A DNA stretch of 49,142 nucleotides from SOJA01 sp964598485 (GCA_964598485.1 CAZRCD010000013.1:1-49142); one strand, 5' to 3'; shown: positions 1-8,067, counted from the first letter of the stretch. Numbers and translations: made by a program. The notes: generated from the sequence alone by a model not told the origin.

Positions 1-30
1 CCCAAAAAGAAGAAACAAACCAATTCCAAA

Positions 31-213
31 CTAATTATTTAATTCGCCCGCGCGCATACGATTTTTATTCCAAAGTTTCTTCCAACACCCTTCACAGACC
101 ATGATTCGCCTCAAGTCCTTGTGATCAGCTGAAAGCAAAGTTAGGTCTTCACCATTTTTCCCGCAAAGCCTACATTCTGCCATCTTCCTAACCTTCTTTT
201 TATCCCTTTCCAT
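31..213 (-). CDS. Small zinc-ribbon-like protein
   Basis: This 60-residue protein has two CxxC pairs (CRLCG near residue 14 and CEGCW near residue 40), spaced like a treble-clef or zinc-ribbon site, so it probably binds one zinc. The family and partner are not recognised. It is transcribed divergently from the methyltransferase at 313, and the A/T-rich 240-275 stretch supplies TATA-like sequences for both. Its last residues (RMRAGELNN) are encoded over a GCGCGC tract like those at gene-fragment boundaries elsewhere in the window, so the natural C-terminus may have been altered. Confidence 0.55.
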   Translation of the reverse strand: MERDKKKVRKMAECRLCGKNGEDLTLLSADHKDLRRIMVCEGCWKKLWNKNRMRAGELNN

Positions 214-262
214 GTTTCTATTTGTTAAAATTGCGCGTATGCATAAAAATATACTTTACGAT

Positions 263-273
263 CGGATATAAAT
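263..273 (+). promoter_or_regulatory. TATA-like promoter for the methyltransferase at 313
   Basis: The sequence GGATATAAATT lies about 40-50 bases before the ATG at 313, a usual distance for an archaeal TATA box with a short leader. This supports the long start of the downstream gene. Confidence 0.45.
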
Positions 274-312
274 TAGATGGTGGAATCCAGCTGTGACGGT
301 TAACAGACCTCT

Positions 313-1062
313 ATGGAAATGGGCGAAATGAAATTACCCGCAACCCAGAAAGCATTAGCGTCTAGAGAGGCAAAGGATAGCAAGAAAAATCTTGGGAGAG
401 AATACGTGTTTGACACTTTTGCGGAGAGATACGACAAATGGTATGATAAGCCCTTTGGAAAAACAGCTTTTAAGTTAGAAAAGGAGTGTATAGAATTTCT
501 GTGCAAGAACTTGGAAAGACCTTTTTTGGAAATAGGCGTGGGTACGGGAAGATTTGCAGTCGCCCTAAAGATGAAGTATGGTATCGACATATCTATCAGA
601 GTGCTGAAGTTCGCGAAGGAAAGAGGAATAGAAGGCATTAGAGGAGAAGGAGAAAACCTGCCATTTGTGGATACGTCTTTCGGCGCGGTTTTCATCATCG
701 TTACCCTATGCTTCGTTGATGACCCTCTGAAAGTTTTAAAAGAAGCTTCAAGAGTTTTGAAGAACGACGGTTTTCTTATTCTTGGTTTAATATTAAAAGA
801 AAGCCCTTGGGCAAATTTTTACGCGAAGAAAGGTGAAGAGGGAAACGTTTTCTATAAGATCGCAAGGTTTTATACTATGAACGAGTTGAAATCCATGTTA
901 AGAAATGTAGGTCTCCAAGTCTCAGAGGTAAGATCTACAATATTACAACCTCCAACCGAAGAACCACTCCATTTCGAGCCTTCCAAAAAAGGCCATTACA
1001 AGGACGCTGGATTTGTAGCTATAAAACTCAGAAAAGACGATGATGTGTCGAGGAAAATCTGA
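313..1062 (+). CDS. Class I SAM-dependent methyltransferase
   Basis: A Rossmann-fold methyltransferase of 249 residues. Motif I is LEIGVGTGRF near residue 77, the acidic loop follows as YGIDIS, and the post-I region FVDDPLKVLKEASRVLKNDGF is typical of Methyltransf_11/UbiE-like enzymes. The first 35 residues, rich in Lys and Glu, precede the usual domain start (FAERYDKWYDKPFG). The ATG is kept because the TATA box at 263-273 fits it. The substrate cannot be deduced. A second methyltransferase follows 26 bases downstream, so the two are probably co-transcribed. Confidence 0.85.
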   Translation: MEMGEMKLPATQKALASREAKDSKKNLGREYVFDTFAERYDKWYDKPFGKTAFKLEKECIEFLCKNLERPFLEIGVGTGRFAVALKMKYGIDISIRVLKFAKERGIEGIRGEGENLPFVDTSFGAVFIIVTLCFVDDPLKVLKEASRVLKNDGFLILGLILKESPWANFYAKKGEEGNVFYKIARFYTMNELKSMLRNVGLQVSEVRSTILQPPTEEPLHFEPSKKGHYKDAGFVAIKLRKDDDVSRKI

Positions 1063-1088
1063 GAAGATAAATTTGGAAACTGGCTAGA

Positions 1089-1625
1089 ATGGAAACCCAC
1101 TATAATGAACTGGAGCCAAACATTTATGGAAAAATAGCTCAAACGCTTCAACACGTAACGCCTATCCTAGACGCTGGTTGTGGAGATGGACGGTTAGTGA
1201 ATTTCTTGGCCATGAAATTGGGAAAAGAAATTTTTGGGGTTGACGTTTCTGACGTTGGTTTTGAGAAGGCGAGGAGGGAAGCTGAACTTAAAAATGTTTC
1301 TCGTATGGTGGAGTGTGTAAAAGCCGATGCGAGCCATTTAGATGCATTTGGGGATAAATTTTTTGGCGGGGTTGTTAGCGTCTATGCTCTGCATGAGTTT
1401 GAGGAGCCTCTAGTTGTTTTGAGGGAGATAAGAAGAGTGTTAAAAACTGGTGGGACAGTGGTAATCGTAGATTTCGTAAAGGGCGGTGATGCGGAGAAGT
1501 TATGGGGCGAGAAATACTATACACCCACGGAGATTGAGTCTATGCTTAAGGATGCAGGGTTAAAGGAACCGAAGATAAGTTTTCTGTACAAGGATGTAAT
1601 CCTCATTTCCACAATAAAGACATAA
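1089..1625 (+). CDS. Class I SAM-dependent methyltransferase (short)
   Basis: A compact 178-residue methyltransferase with motif I LDAGCGDGRLV near residue 28, a motif II Asp in FGVDVSD and a VLKTGGTVVIVDF strand typical of the Methyltransf_11/25 group. It lacks an N-terminal substrate-specific extension and is shorter than most UbiE-like enzymes. It lies 26 bases after another methyltransferase and is probably in the same operon. The substrate is unknown. Confidence 0.82.
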   Translation: METHYNELEPNIYGKIAQTLQHVTPILDAGCGDGRLVNFLAMKLGKEIFGVDVSDVGFEKARREAELKNVSRMVECVKADASHLDAFGDKFFGGVVSVYALHEFEEPLVVLREIRRVLKTGGTVVIVDFVKGGDAEKLWGEKYYTPTEIESMLKDAGLKEPKISFLYKDVILISTIKT

Positions 1626-1715
1626 CACAAAACTTTGATTGATGTAAAACTGAAACCAAATATTTAAGGTATTCATTATGTTTTAACAGTAGTTTTTAGC
1701 CCGCTGGGAAAAAAC

Positions 1716-1832
1716 GTGAAAGGATGGCATTCAGTAAAGGTAACGACTTCAGTTGACAACGACGTTTGGAAGAGAGGACTAGCTTCTTCTCGGGGGCTTT
1801 CCTTTTATGTGGAAATAAACAGCGCGCGCTAG
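1716..1832 (+). pseudogene. Truncated 5' copy of the MBL-fold gene at 19707
   Basis: Read from the GTG at 1716, this frame gives SVKVTTSVDNDVWKRGLAS then LSFYVEINSAR and a stop. It matches the N-terminus of the intact metallo-beta-lactamase-fold protein at 19707 (SVKITTIVDNDVWEKSLSS, then ISFYVE). The match ends two codons before a GCGCGCGCTAG motif, whose TAG is the stop codon. The metal-binding HxHxDH part is absent, so this is a non-functional 5' fragment of a paralogue. Confidence 0.75.
1822..1832 (+). repeat. GCGCGCGCTAG junction motif
   Basis: A perfect GCGCGCGCTAG. It terminates the truncated MBL-fold fragment; the sequence to its right is unrelated to that gene. Confidence 0.7.
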
Positions 1833-2304
1833 CCTGTTTAGAATATGGTTAAAAATGGTTTTATTTCTTCTTTGAGGATTTAGGGGTTGTTTTCTGCTTT
1901 TTTCGTCTGCGAGTCAGTTGGCGTACTTCGTTTTCTTTTTGAAAGAATAAGTGCTTCATGAAATGGAAAAAGCAGGTATCACCCCTAAAATTCTGAAAAA
2001 GGACGTAAGAAATCTAATAGCGTGCTCTGGAAGGCGAAAAAACGGTGAATAACGGATTCCGCTAACCCCCTCTGAAACCCTCGCCTATCGTCCCAGAATC
2101 TCTAAAAAAACGCTTACAAAACAAGGTGAAAACAGGCTTGAAAACGCAAAAACGGATAAATAGCATTTTACACCAATTTCTAAACACCCTGGCGCGCTAA
2201 GCATGAAAGAGAAGATGCTGGTAATTAGCCTTAGAAAAAAGTATCGATTTTATTTGTGATCTCTCCCAGTTTCCTGATTACATGAGCAAAAATGCATAGG
2301 CAAT
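1833..2304. other. Gene-poor stretch with degenerate ORF debris
   Basis: No convincing intact gene is present. On the reverse strand, 1861-1959 encodes a 32-residue Lys/Arg-rich peptide that looks like a protein C-terminus. On the forward strand, 1949-2050 reads EMEKAGITPKILKKDVRNLI then ACSG, faintly like the siroheme-reductase ferredoxin-like half, but this is weak. A further GGCGCGCTAAG motif lies at 2191-2201. The stretch looks like decayed genes. Confidence 0.4.
2191..2201 (+). repeat. GGCGCGCTAAG junction-type motif
   Basis: A shorter form of the recurrent GCGCGCTA(G/A) motif, in intergenic DNA. No recognisable gene fragment could be assigned to either side. Confidence 0.4.
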
Positions 2305-3201
2305 TCATAAAGGCTTTTTAGCGCTGGCAAAGTTGTTTCTATTCTTGTTGAAGGTTCTCTTCAGAACTATGGAGCCTGTTTCTGCACCGATATCATCCGC
2401 AATTATGGGACATTTTATTTTTAAAAGGGAAAAGATCTCCTTGTTTTTAACATCACTAAGCGACTCGTAGTTGCCTTGACCTTTACTAATTACTAAACTG
2501 CTGCTTTCAAATTCGCTGAGAAACTCATTTGAACACTCTTTAAAAAGCACTCCAGTGCAGTCTGTTCCGATAGACATAACTTTAGCCATCTGAGAGATTC
2601 CAGCCATCTCAGCGTCTCGAAATATTGCGTCATTCAGAATAGGCGCGCCCTTAACCACATAAGTTACTTTAACGCTTCGTTTTAAGAACACTTCTATCAA
2701 TATCCTGTCAAAGAATGTTTCTCCAGCATTATCTGCAAGGTATAATACGCTTTTAGACTTCAGGACTGACCCTTTTAATTGGTCTATATCATTTATAGCA
2801 AGTTCATTATCTAATACGTTTTGAACTTCCTTTTTCAAGTTGATATCTACTCTCGGACCGAAATCTATAGCGTTGCCAGCTATAGCTACCTTGACCGCAG
2901 TCAGTAATGGATCTTTAGAATTGTCAACAACAAGTTTAAGTTTTGGATAAAGCTCTAACGCTATCCGATTATATTTCTCCTTCAACTGTTTATAGGGATC
3001 CATGTTACCTGTAACTCTTTTGACAATTCTATGCACGTTTGTGCCAAGCTCAGGTATAATTTTAGTCCATTGCTCATTTAAAAGATAAGTCATGACTCCT
3101 CTAAGAGCCTTTTCGCACACCATTTCATCATCTGTGCTCATTTTTGCGGCTTCCAATGCTTGTCTCAAAAAGCAAGGAACACATTCAAGATGCACTTTCA
3201 C
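2305..3201 (-). CDS. DUF89 / ARMT1-like metal-dependent phosphatase
   Basis: A 298-residue protein of the DUF89 family (archaeal AF1104-like branch). It starts with MKVHLECVPCFLRQALEAA, has the IAGNAIDFG segment near residue 108, LADNAGETFFDRILIE near residue 156 (the Asp-Asn-Ala-Gly-Glu metal site), and SKGQGNYESL near residue 240. Characterised members are cobalt- or manganese-dependent phosphatases acting on damaged or over-phosphorylated sugar phosphates ('metabolite damage control'). The substrate here is unknown. The length matches the family. The gene is monocistronic. Confidence 0.88.
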   Translation of the reverse strand: MKVHLECVPCFLRQALEAAKMSTDDEMVCEKALRGVMTYLLNEQWTKIIPELGTNVHRIVKRVTGNMDPYKQLKEKYNRIALELYPKLKLVVDNSKDPLLTAVKVAIAGNAIDFGPRVDINLKKEVQNVLDNELAINDIDQLKGSVLKSKSVLYLADNAGETFFDRILIEVFLKRSVKVTYVVKGAPILNDAIFRDAEMAGISQMAKVMSIGTDCTGVLFKECSNEFLSEFESSSLVISKGQGNYESLSDVKNKEIFSLLKIKCPIIADDIGAETGSIVLKRTFNKNRNNFASAKKPL

Positions 3202-3574
3202 TTTGCGTCATCCCTCAATCAGATTCTCTGGAAGCACATAAAAGTTTGGTCGAGTTAAAAGAACTTTGTGGTTACAGATCACTCCCTACTCCCACCTCTA
3301 AGTAATCCTCTCCAAACTTGTCTTTAAAGAGTTTTCTCGCGTGCGCGTGGTGTGTTAATAATTTTTATTTGGATTAGAAAAATATGTGTTTTTGAAGTGC
3401 GAACAAAGCGAAAAAACAAATTTATGTATTTGGTACAATGAAACATCTGCCATAAAACAGGCTTATAATTTTGGTTTAATTAACAAGAAATGGACGGAAA
3501 ATTAGATTATTTAACGGCATAAGATTAATACAGCACTGAAATATAATACACACACCATATGGAGCGACATAGGT
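3202..3574. other. Intergenic region with a short C-terminal-like fragment
   Basis: On the reverse strand, 3272-3347 reads HARKLFKDKFGEDYLEVGVG followed by SDL and a stop, without a start codon. This looks like the tail of a lost protein. It begins at a CGCGTGCGCG tract (3338-3347), again placing GC-alternating sequence at the end of a gene fragment. The 3520-3574 part resembles the promoter and leader of the Mrp gene at 8068 (shared TACAGC-CT-AATATA pattern). Confidence 0.4.
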
Positions 3575-3691
3575 ATGACCGAGCAAGGTACTAAGAAGAG
3601 AGATATGGAGGAACGGAAACGGGCGCGCGCTCTGGATCCAGGTCGGAGGTGCTTGTTGAATCTGCTAAGCTTTTCGGAGGTTCTGAGGTGA
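3575..3691 (+). pseudogene. Truncated 5' copy of the Mrp ATPase gene at 8068
   Basis: The frame starts MTEQGTKKRDMEERKRA and matches MTKQNAEERDMEERKRA of the intact Mrp/Nbp35 protein at 8068. The DNA from AGAGATATGG to GAAACGGGC is identical in both copies. Similarity stops exactly where a GCGCGCGCTCT motif begins (3623). Beyond it the frame is unrelated and soon ends. The leader upstream also resembles that of the intact gene, so promoter, start and 16-17 codons were duplicated and then joined to foreign DNA. Confidence 0.78.
3623..3633 (+). repeat. GCGCGCGCTCT junction motif
   Basis: This motif sits precisely between the Mrp 5' fragment and a DUF3786-like 3' fragment. It differs from the consensus by TC in place of TA. 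Confidence 0.65.
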
Positions 3692-3914
3692 ATTTTAGTT
3701 ACGGAGATCATTCGGTTAAGATAAATTCGCTTCCTTTAGTATCATTGACGATTGTTTTGTCGAGGAATACTCAGAGTTTCCAGCATCAGCGCAAATTTTT
3801 TTCGATGAGTCATTTACTCATTATTTAGCTTTAGAGCAGGTTGGGATGTTATCTGAGCTAACTGCAGAAAGACTGAAACAAGCCTATCAATTTTTAGATG
3901 AGAAAGGAGAATAA
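3632..3914 (+). pseudogene. Frameshifted C-terminal remnant, probably DUF3786
   Basis: Starting after the junction motif, one frame reads SRSEVLVESAKLFGGSEVNF and runs into PLVSLTIVL. A shift to another frame then gives EEYSEFPASAQIFFDESFTH followed by YLALEQVGMLSELTAERL. The run of a Pro/Ala-Ser stretch, 'FFDES..HYLALEQVGMLSELTAERL' and a short tail is characteristic of the C-terminus of DUF3786 proteins. The N-terminal half is missing and the frame is broken, so it is a remnant fused to the Mrp fragment. Confidence 0.5.
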
Positions 3915-3965
3915 GAAGAAAAATTTGTTGGGTTAAATGGAATTTAGTAAAAATAAAAATAGTTA

Positions 3966-4667
3966 GTGATAACTTTGCATCTTCGTGCTAGAAAATATTT
4001 TAAAAAAGCATTGAAAAAAGCAGGTTTGCCATATGGTGCTGAATCTCACGTTGAGGTTAGAGGATTTTCGGCTAAACATTATGATACCTTGCTAGATCTG
4101 GTCACTGTTGGATTTTATAAAAAGTTCATAAAAGATGTGATATCGAAGATGAATATTCAACCAAGCGACAGAATTCTAGATATGGGGGCTGGCACGGGGA
4201 GGAATAATCTTCTGATGCTCGATTATCTAGAAGAAGGTGAGGTAATTGGATTAGAGATAGGTGAGGAGATGAAAAAACAATTTCGGGAGAAATCTTATCA
4301 TCATGACAACCTAAAATTAAGAGAGTTAAGGATAGAGAAGGAGCTTCCTTTTGAGGATGAATTCGATAAGGTATTTATCTCATTCACCCTACACGGATTT
4401 GAACAAGAGGATCGAATTAAAATCATAGAAAACGCTAATAAAGCCCTAAAGAAACGGGGAAAATTCTTCATATTGGATTACAACGAATTTGACCTATCCA
4501 AAAAACCTGTTTATGCCAGGACCCTATTTGATTTGGAATGCAATCTAGCAAGGGATTACATAAAAAGAAACTGGACAAAAATATGGAAAGAACACGGCTT
4601 TTCAGTCAAAAACGAGCATCTTTATTTCATGAATCTAATCCGGTTACTTGAATTAGAGAAACATTAA
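3966..4667 (+). CDS. Class I SAM-dependent methyltransferase
   Basis: This 233-residue methyltransferase carries motif I ILDMGAGTGRNNL near residue 69, GLEIGEEM as motif II, and a KRGKFFILDYNEF post-II strand, as in UbiE/COQ5-like enzymes. About 60 residues precede the Rossmann core, more than in the two methyltransferases at the window start. The substrate is unknown. It stands alone and is followed by a run of seven T at 4729-4735 that could terminate transcription. Confidence 0.83.
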   Translation: MITLHLRARKYFKKALKKAGLPYGAESHVEVRGFSAKHYDTLLDLVTVGFYKKFIKDVISKMNIQPSDRILDMGAGTGRNNLLMLDYLEEGEVIGLEIGEEMKKQFREKSYHHDNLKLRELRIEKELPFEDEFDKVFISFTLHGFEQEDRIKIIENANKALKKRGKFFILDYNEFDLSKKPVYARTLFDLECNLARDYIKRNWTKIWKEHGFSVKNEHLYFMNLIRLLELEKH

Positions 4668-4938
4668 ATCTGAAAGTTGTCCATAAATTCCTTAACATTT
4701 TATAAGCACTTCTAATATTTTTAAGTTCTTTTTTTACTTCTCTTGTCGCGCGCGCTAAACGCGGAATAAAACGAACTAATTTTTGGTTTATCAACATTTT
4801 TACATAAATTCTTTATAATCAACAGCATAGATATTGGGGTTAACCCCATGATTCCCCCTATTACTTCCGATACCATTCGATTCTGCCTCCCTCAACTGTT
4901 CCTTGCTCCAAACTTTCCTTCTTTTTCTTCGTGAATAT
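4668..4938. other. Intergenic region with T-run and junction motif
   Basis: No gene is visible. It holds a T7 run (4729-4735), a possible archaeal terminator for the upstream methyltransferase, and at 4747-4757 the motif CGCGCGCGCTA followed by AACGCGG. Neither flank matches a recognisable gene fragment. The nuo-type operon ends from the right at 4939. Confidence 0.4.
4747..4758 (+). repeat. CGCGCGCGCTAA junction motif
   Basis: Another copy of the GC-alternating motif, here with TAA in place of TAG. Confidence 0.6.
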
Positions 4939-6930
4939 TCATCTATCATGGTCGGCTGGGCAGTTGTCTAGGCTCCAGTACACCACCGGAATGTCAGCCA
5001 TCCACATCCCCTTTAGCAGCTTAGGCATAGCGACAAGTATGCTGTCGAAGGTCGGCCCCCTGATCTTCACCCTATACGGCTGGCGTTTTCCATCGCTTAT
5101 CACATGGAAGCACAGTTCACCACGGGCGCTTTCCACAAAGTGTATTGCCTCTCCCTTCGGCAAGCGTGAGAAGGGCGTAACCTTCTTACCGCTCCTCGTC
5201 CTCTTTTCTGCTATCGCGCCGCTAGGCATTTTGTCAAGTGCTTGCTCCACTATGTTAAGGCTTTCCTCTATCTCATTTCTTCTGCAGAGTATCCTAGAGT
5301 AAGCGTCTCCTTTCTTCGCTGTTATTACGTTAACGTCTATTTCGTCGTAGGCTTCATATGGCACAGCCTTTCTTACGTCAAACTCAACGCCGGTGGCGCG
5401 TAGATTCGGTCCTGTTACACCTAATTCCATAGCTTGTTTCGTAGCTAACCTGCCGATATTTTTCGTCCTTCTTATGAAGATCCCGTTGTTGAAGCATAAG
5501 TCATCATATATTTCCAATCTCTCCCGCACGTACTTGGCAACCTCCATCGCTTCGTCCTTGAAGTCGGAGGACATGTCACGTCTCACACCTCCAGGTACAT
5601 TGTATATCTGGTAGATTCGACCTCCAGTTAGCTCCTCTAGGAGGAGTAGTATTTTCTCTCTGTCCCCCCACGCAAGTCTCTCTACGGTATCGAAACCAGC
5701 AGCGCTTCCGGCAAGCCCGAGGTTTAGGAGGTGGCTTTGTATTCTACTTAGCTCCGCCTGAATTACTCTGAGATGCTGAGCTCTCCTTGGAACTTCGACG
5801 TCGGCTATCTTCTCAACGGCCCCTACGTACGCAAGCTCGTAGCTTGCGCCATCTAGCACGCATACGCGTGGAACAAGCATTATGTTCTGCCACCACGTTC
5901 TATATTCCATCAGCTTCTCGAATCCTCGATGAAGATATCCCGGGTTCACCTCAGCCTCTTCCACAGCCTCACCCTTCAGCTTTAGCAATAAGTTGAAGTT
6001 TCCGCTCGCAGGATGCTGAGGGCCGAAAGGCACGGATATCCAGCCTTCCTTTTCTTCAGCCTTCATCCCCGGAAGCTCTAAGAGCTCGACGCTCTCCTTC
6101 TTTCCACGATATCCGCTTTGGACGGCGTGCATAGCCATAAATACCGCTGACCCCAAGGCTTCGGGCCTCGGAGGGCAGCCCGCTATCCAAATGTCCACTG
6201 GAATGTACTTGTCTAGCATTTTGATGGTGTTGTAGCTGTCCCAGTAAGTTCCTCCGCTCATGGGGCAATTTCCCATGGCGATGACGAATTTCGGGTTGGG
6301 CATTTGCTGGTAAATCCTGATGATTCTTCTAAGCGTTTTTACTGTTACGTACCCACCTATTAGAAGCACGTCTGCGTGTCTAGGAGAGCCGACCGCTATC
6401 AGCCCGAACCTTTCCATGTCGAACCCGCTTCCAACCCATGGAATGGCCTCTATGAAACAGCATCCTGTGAAATAGTTTACAATCCAGAGGCTTCTCGACC
6501 TTGCCCAGTCTAAAATGCTCTTAATTTTGGGGGGTTTACCTACCTTGTGCTCTGGTGGTTGGGCCAGCCTCTCCGGCGGATAGTTAAAATCTTCCTTGTT
6601 CAAGGCGACGAGGAATGGCGAGTTGGAGAAGGTGAGAGCTTCCATTGGACATATGTCCACGCATAGTCCGCAGAAGGAGCATCTCGCGTAGTTTATTTGT
6701 GGTTGAAGAATGTTTCCCTTGTCCTTTTCTCTTTCAACCATTTCTATTGCGTTGTTCGGACATATCCTGTAACATAGCTTGCATCCTGTACACTTGGTTG
6801 GATCAAATACATGTCTTCCTCTGAAGCCCTCCGTCAGAGGTGTCTCAGGCGGGAAGTTGTACGTTATCGGTTTTCTCCTCAGCAGTTTAGCCCCGGCCTT
6901 CAAAGGTTTCAGAATACCTTCCACGCTCAA
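4939..6930 (-). CDS. NuoI-NuoB-NuoD triple-fusion oxidoreductase subunit
   Basis: A 663-residue protein joins three complex I / group 4 hydrogenase modules. Residues about 1-130 are a NuoI-type ferredoxin with two 4Fe-4S motifs (Cys47/50/53/57 and Cys84/87/90/94). Residues about 135-280 are NuoB, with the N2-cluster ligands CysCys157-158, Cys222 and Cys252 (GCPPRPEALG). Residues about 298-663 are NuoD, starting PFGPQHPASGNF. The usual NiFe CxxC sites read RVCVLD and DNCPAD, so each keeps only its first Cys. Translation starts at TTG with GAGGTGAT just upstream, 7 bases after nuoC. No membrane subunits (NuoH/L/M/N) lie nearby. The role in electron transfer is inferred; the electron donor and quinone or ion-pumping partner are unknown. 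Confidence 0.92.
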   Translation of the reverse strand: MSVEGILKPLKAGAKLLRRKPITYNFPPETPLTEGFRGRHVFDPTKCTGCKLCYRICPNNAIEMVEREKDKGNILQPQINYARCSFCGLCVDICPMEALTFSNSPFLVALNKEDFNYPPERLAQPPEHKVGKPPKIKSILDWARSRSLWIVNYFTGCCFIEAIPWVGSGFDMERFGLIAVGSPRHADVLLIGGYVTVKTLRRIIRIYQQMPNPKFVIAMGNCPMSGGTYWDSYNTIKMLDKYIPVDIWIAGCPPRPEALGSAVFMAMHAVQSGYRGKKESVELLELPGMKAEEKEGWISVPFGPQHPASGNFNLLLKLKGEAVEEAEVNPGYLHRGFEKLMEYRTWWQNIMLVPRVCVLDGASYELAYVGAVEKIADVEVPRRAQHLRVIQAELSRIQSHLLNLGLAGSAAGFDTVERLAWGDREKILLLLEELTGGRIYQIYNVPGGVRRDMSSDFKDEAMEVAKYVRERLEIYDDLCFNNGIFIRRTKNIGRLATKQAMELGVTGPNLRATGVEFDVRKAVPYEAYDEIDVNVITAKKGDAYSRILCRRNEIEESLNIVEQALDKMPSGAIAEKRTRSGKKVTPFSRLPKGEAIHFVESARGELCFHVISDGKRQPYRVKIRGPTFDSILVAMPKLLKGMWMADIPVVYWSLDNCPADHDR

Positions 6931-6937
6931 TCACCTC

Positions 6938-7405
6938 TTAAAACCTCGTGTTTTTCACGTATTCTCTCCAGTTGAAATTTTTGAGGAATGGAGGCGGGCC
7001 TGTCCATCCTTCAAGAAACAGCGGTTTCAACATGTTGTTTCCTTTAAATGTGATGCCGAAGAGCTCCCAGGCCTCCCTCTCGTGCATTGAACTGTTATCC
7101 CAGAGAGAGGAAAGGCTTTCTATCCCGGGTCTACTTCTCGGTATCCTCGTCGAAGCCTTTACGTATAAGTTCTCTTTAATGCTATGGACTATAAAATAAA
7201 CCTCGAACTCATCTTCATCCATCCAGTCGATCGCAGACACCGTAAGAAGCCTGCTAAATCCATGTTTCTTCAAGTATTCCGCGACAGCCACGTAACTTTG
7301 TCGCCTAACCCTCACGAAGAGAAAACCATCCTTAACCTTACACTCGGCTTGAAAACTTGCTTTTAAATTGTTCTTCAAGGCTTCTGATAGATAAGTCGAT
7401 GACAT
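6938..7405 (-). CDS. nuoC: NuoC-like (30 kDa) subunit
   Basis: This 155-residue protein is the NuoC/FpoC/HycE-N-type subunit. The hallmark segment HEREAWELFGITFKGN lies near residue 110, followed by LFLEGWTGPPPFLKNF. In complex I and Fpo it packs against NuoD and helps hold the peripheral arm together. The ATG at 7405 is preferred over an upstream in-frame ATG at 7459, because GGTGATGCG precedes it and the added residues are not NuoC-like. The NuoI-B-D fusion follows 7 bases downstream, so NuoC is the only peripheral-arm subunit here kept as a separate protein. Confidence 0.88.
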   Translation of the reverse strand: MSSTYLSEALKNNLKASFQAECKVKDGFLFVRVRRQSYVAVAEYLKKHGFSRLLTVSAIDWMDEDEFEVYFIVHSIKENLYVKASTRIPRSRPGIESLSSLWDNSSMHEREAWELFGITFKGNNMLKPLFLEGWTGPPPFLKNFNWREYVKNTRF

Positions 7406-7617
7406 CGCATCACCATAATTCAATGTGCATCCATGAATATTGGAGCAATGCGCGTTCACCCTGCATCACTACTTAATCAGTAATCCTTTGAAAGTATGTA
7501 GACGCATGTGTTGAACTGTATCTTAAGAGGAAGCGATACTAGACAGCCTGTCAAACTTAGACGACTCCATTTTATTACCCATGCACTTTACACGCCTACA
7601 GTATCTGCTTATTCCGT

Positions 7618-7956
7618 TCAGGCGACGTACACGGTTCTTTCGGGCGGCGGCCTTCTGGGTCGTCTAGATTCGCTACACTCTTTGCAGCTTTGCTCACAAA
7701 GCTTGAGATACGTTTCCTCGCTTTCCATGACCGCCTCAGCGGCCTTGGCGCAGAGATCACTCGGCTCTTTGCAACCGGCCTCCCTACACAACTTTGAAAT
7801 GAAGCTGCAACAGTCACGAACGTCTTTCTTGTTAAGTACCGCTCTGTTGGTGCGGACTAGGAGGCAGAGTTCCCTAGCCAACACGCATGTTCTAATGTGT
7901 TTAAACTGCTCGAGCACGCGCTTGCGCGCCCTTTGACGACTCAACTCCAACGCCAT
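7618..7956 (-). CDS. Cysteine-rich helical protein
   Basis: A 112-residue protein with 11 Cys arranged on predicted helices (RTCVLARELC, DVRDCCSFISKLCREAGC, KLCEQSCKECSES) and a basic, Pro-rich tail. The pattern is reminiscent of DUF326-type four-helix metal-storage (Csp-like) proteins, but the match is not firm. It is the first gene of the reverse-strand nuoC/nuoIBD group and may bind metal or accept electrons for it. A purine-rich GGGAAGGT lies directly before the ATG. The opposite strand is also open but has low-complexity Ser/Leu composition. Confidence 0.6.
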   Translation of the reverse strand: MALELSRQRARKRVLEQFKHIRTCVLARELCLLVRTNRAVLNKKDVRDCCSFISKLCREAGCKEPSDLCAKAAEAVMESEETYLKLCEQSCKECSESRRPRRPPPERTVYVA

Positions 7957-8008
7957 ACCTTCCCTACGTACTTTACCCTCTTATGTGGCGTTGTTTAACA
8001 GCGTAAAG

Positions 8009-8035
8009 TTTATACAGCGCTACAATATAAAAAGT
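8009..8035 (+). promoter_or_regulatory. Promoter region of the Mrp/ORP-like operon
   Basis: TTTATACAGC and CAATATAAAAAG are TATA-like elements 30-60 bases before the ATG at 8068, between two divergent genes. A degenerate copy of this stretch precedes the Mrp fragment at 3575. Confidence 0.4.
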
Positions 8036-8067
8036 CTTCGCATTCACCTCATGAGAGCAAGATTGGT

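Noticed and set aside
7508..7936. A 142-codon open frame on the forward strand opposite the Cys-rich gene
   Set aside because: Its composition is low-complexity Ser/Leu without domain character, and the reverse-strand gene has a start site, operon context and a meaningful Cys pattern.
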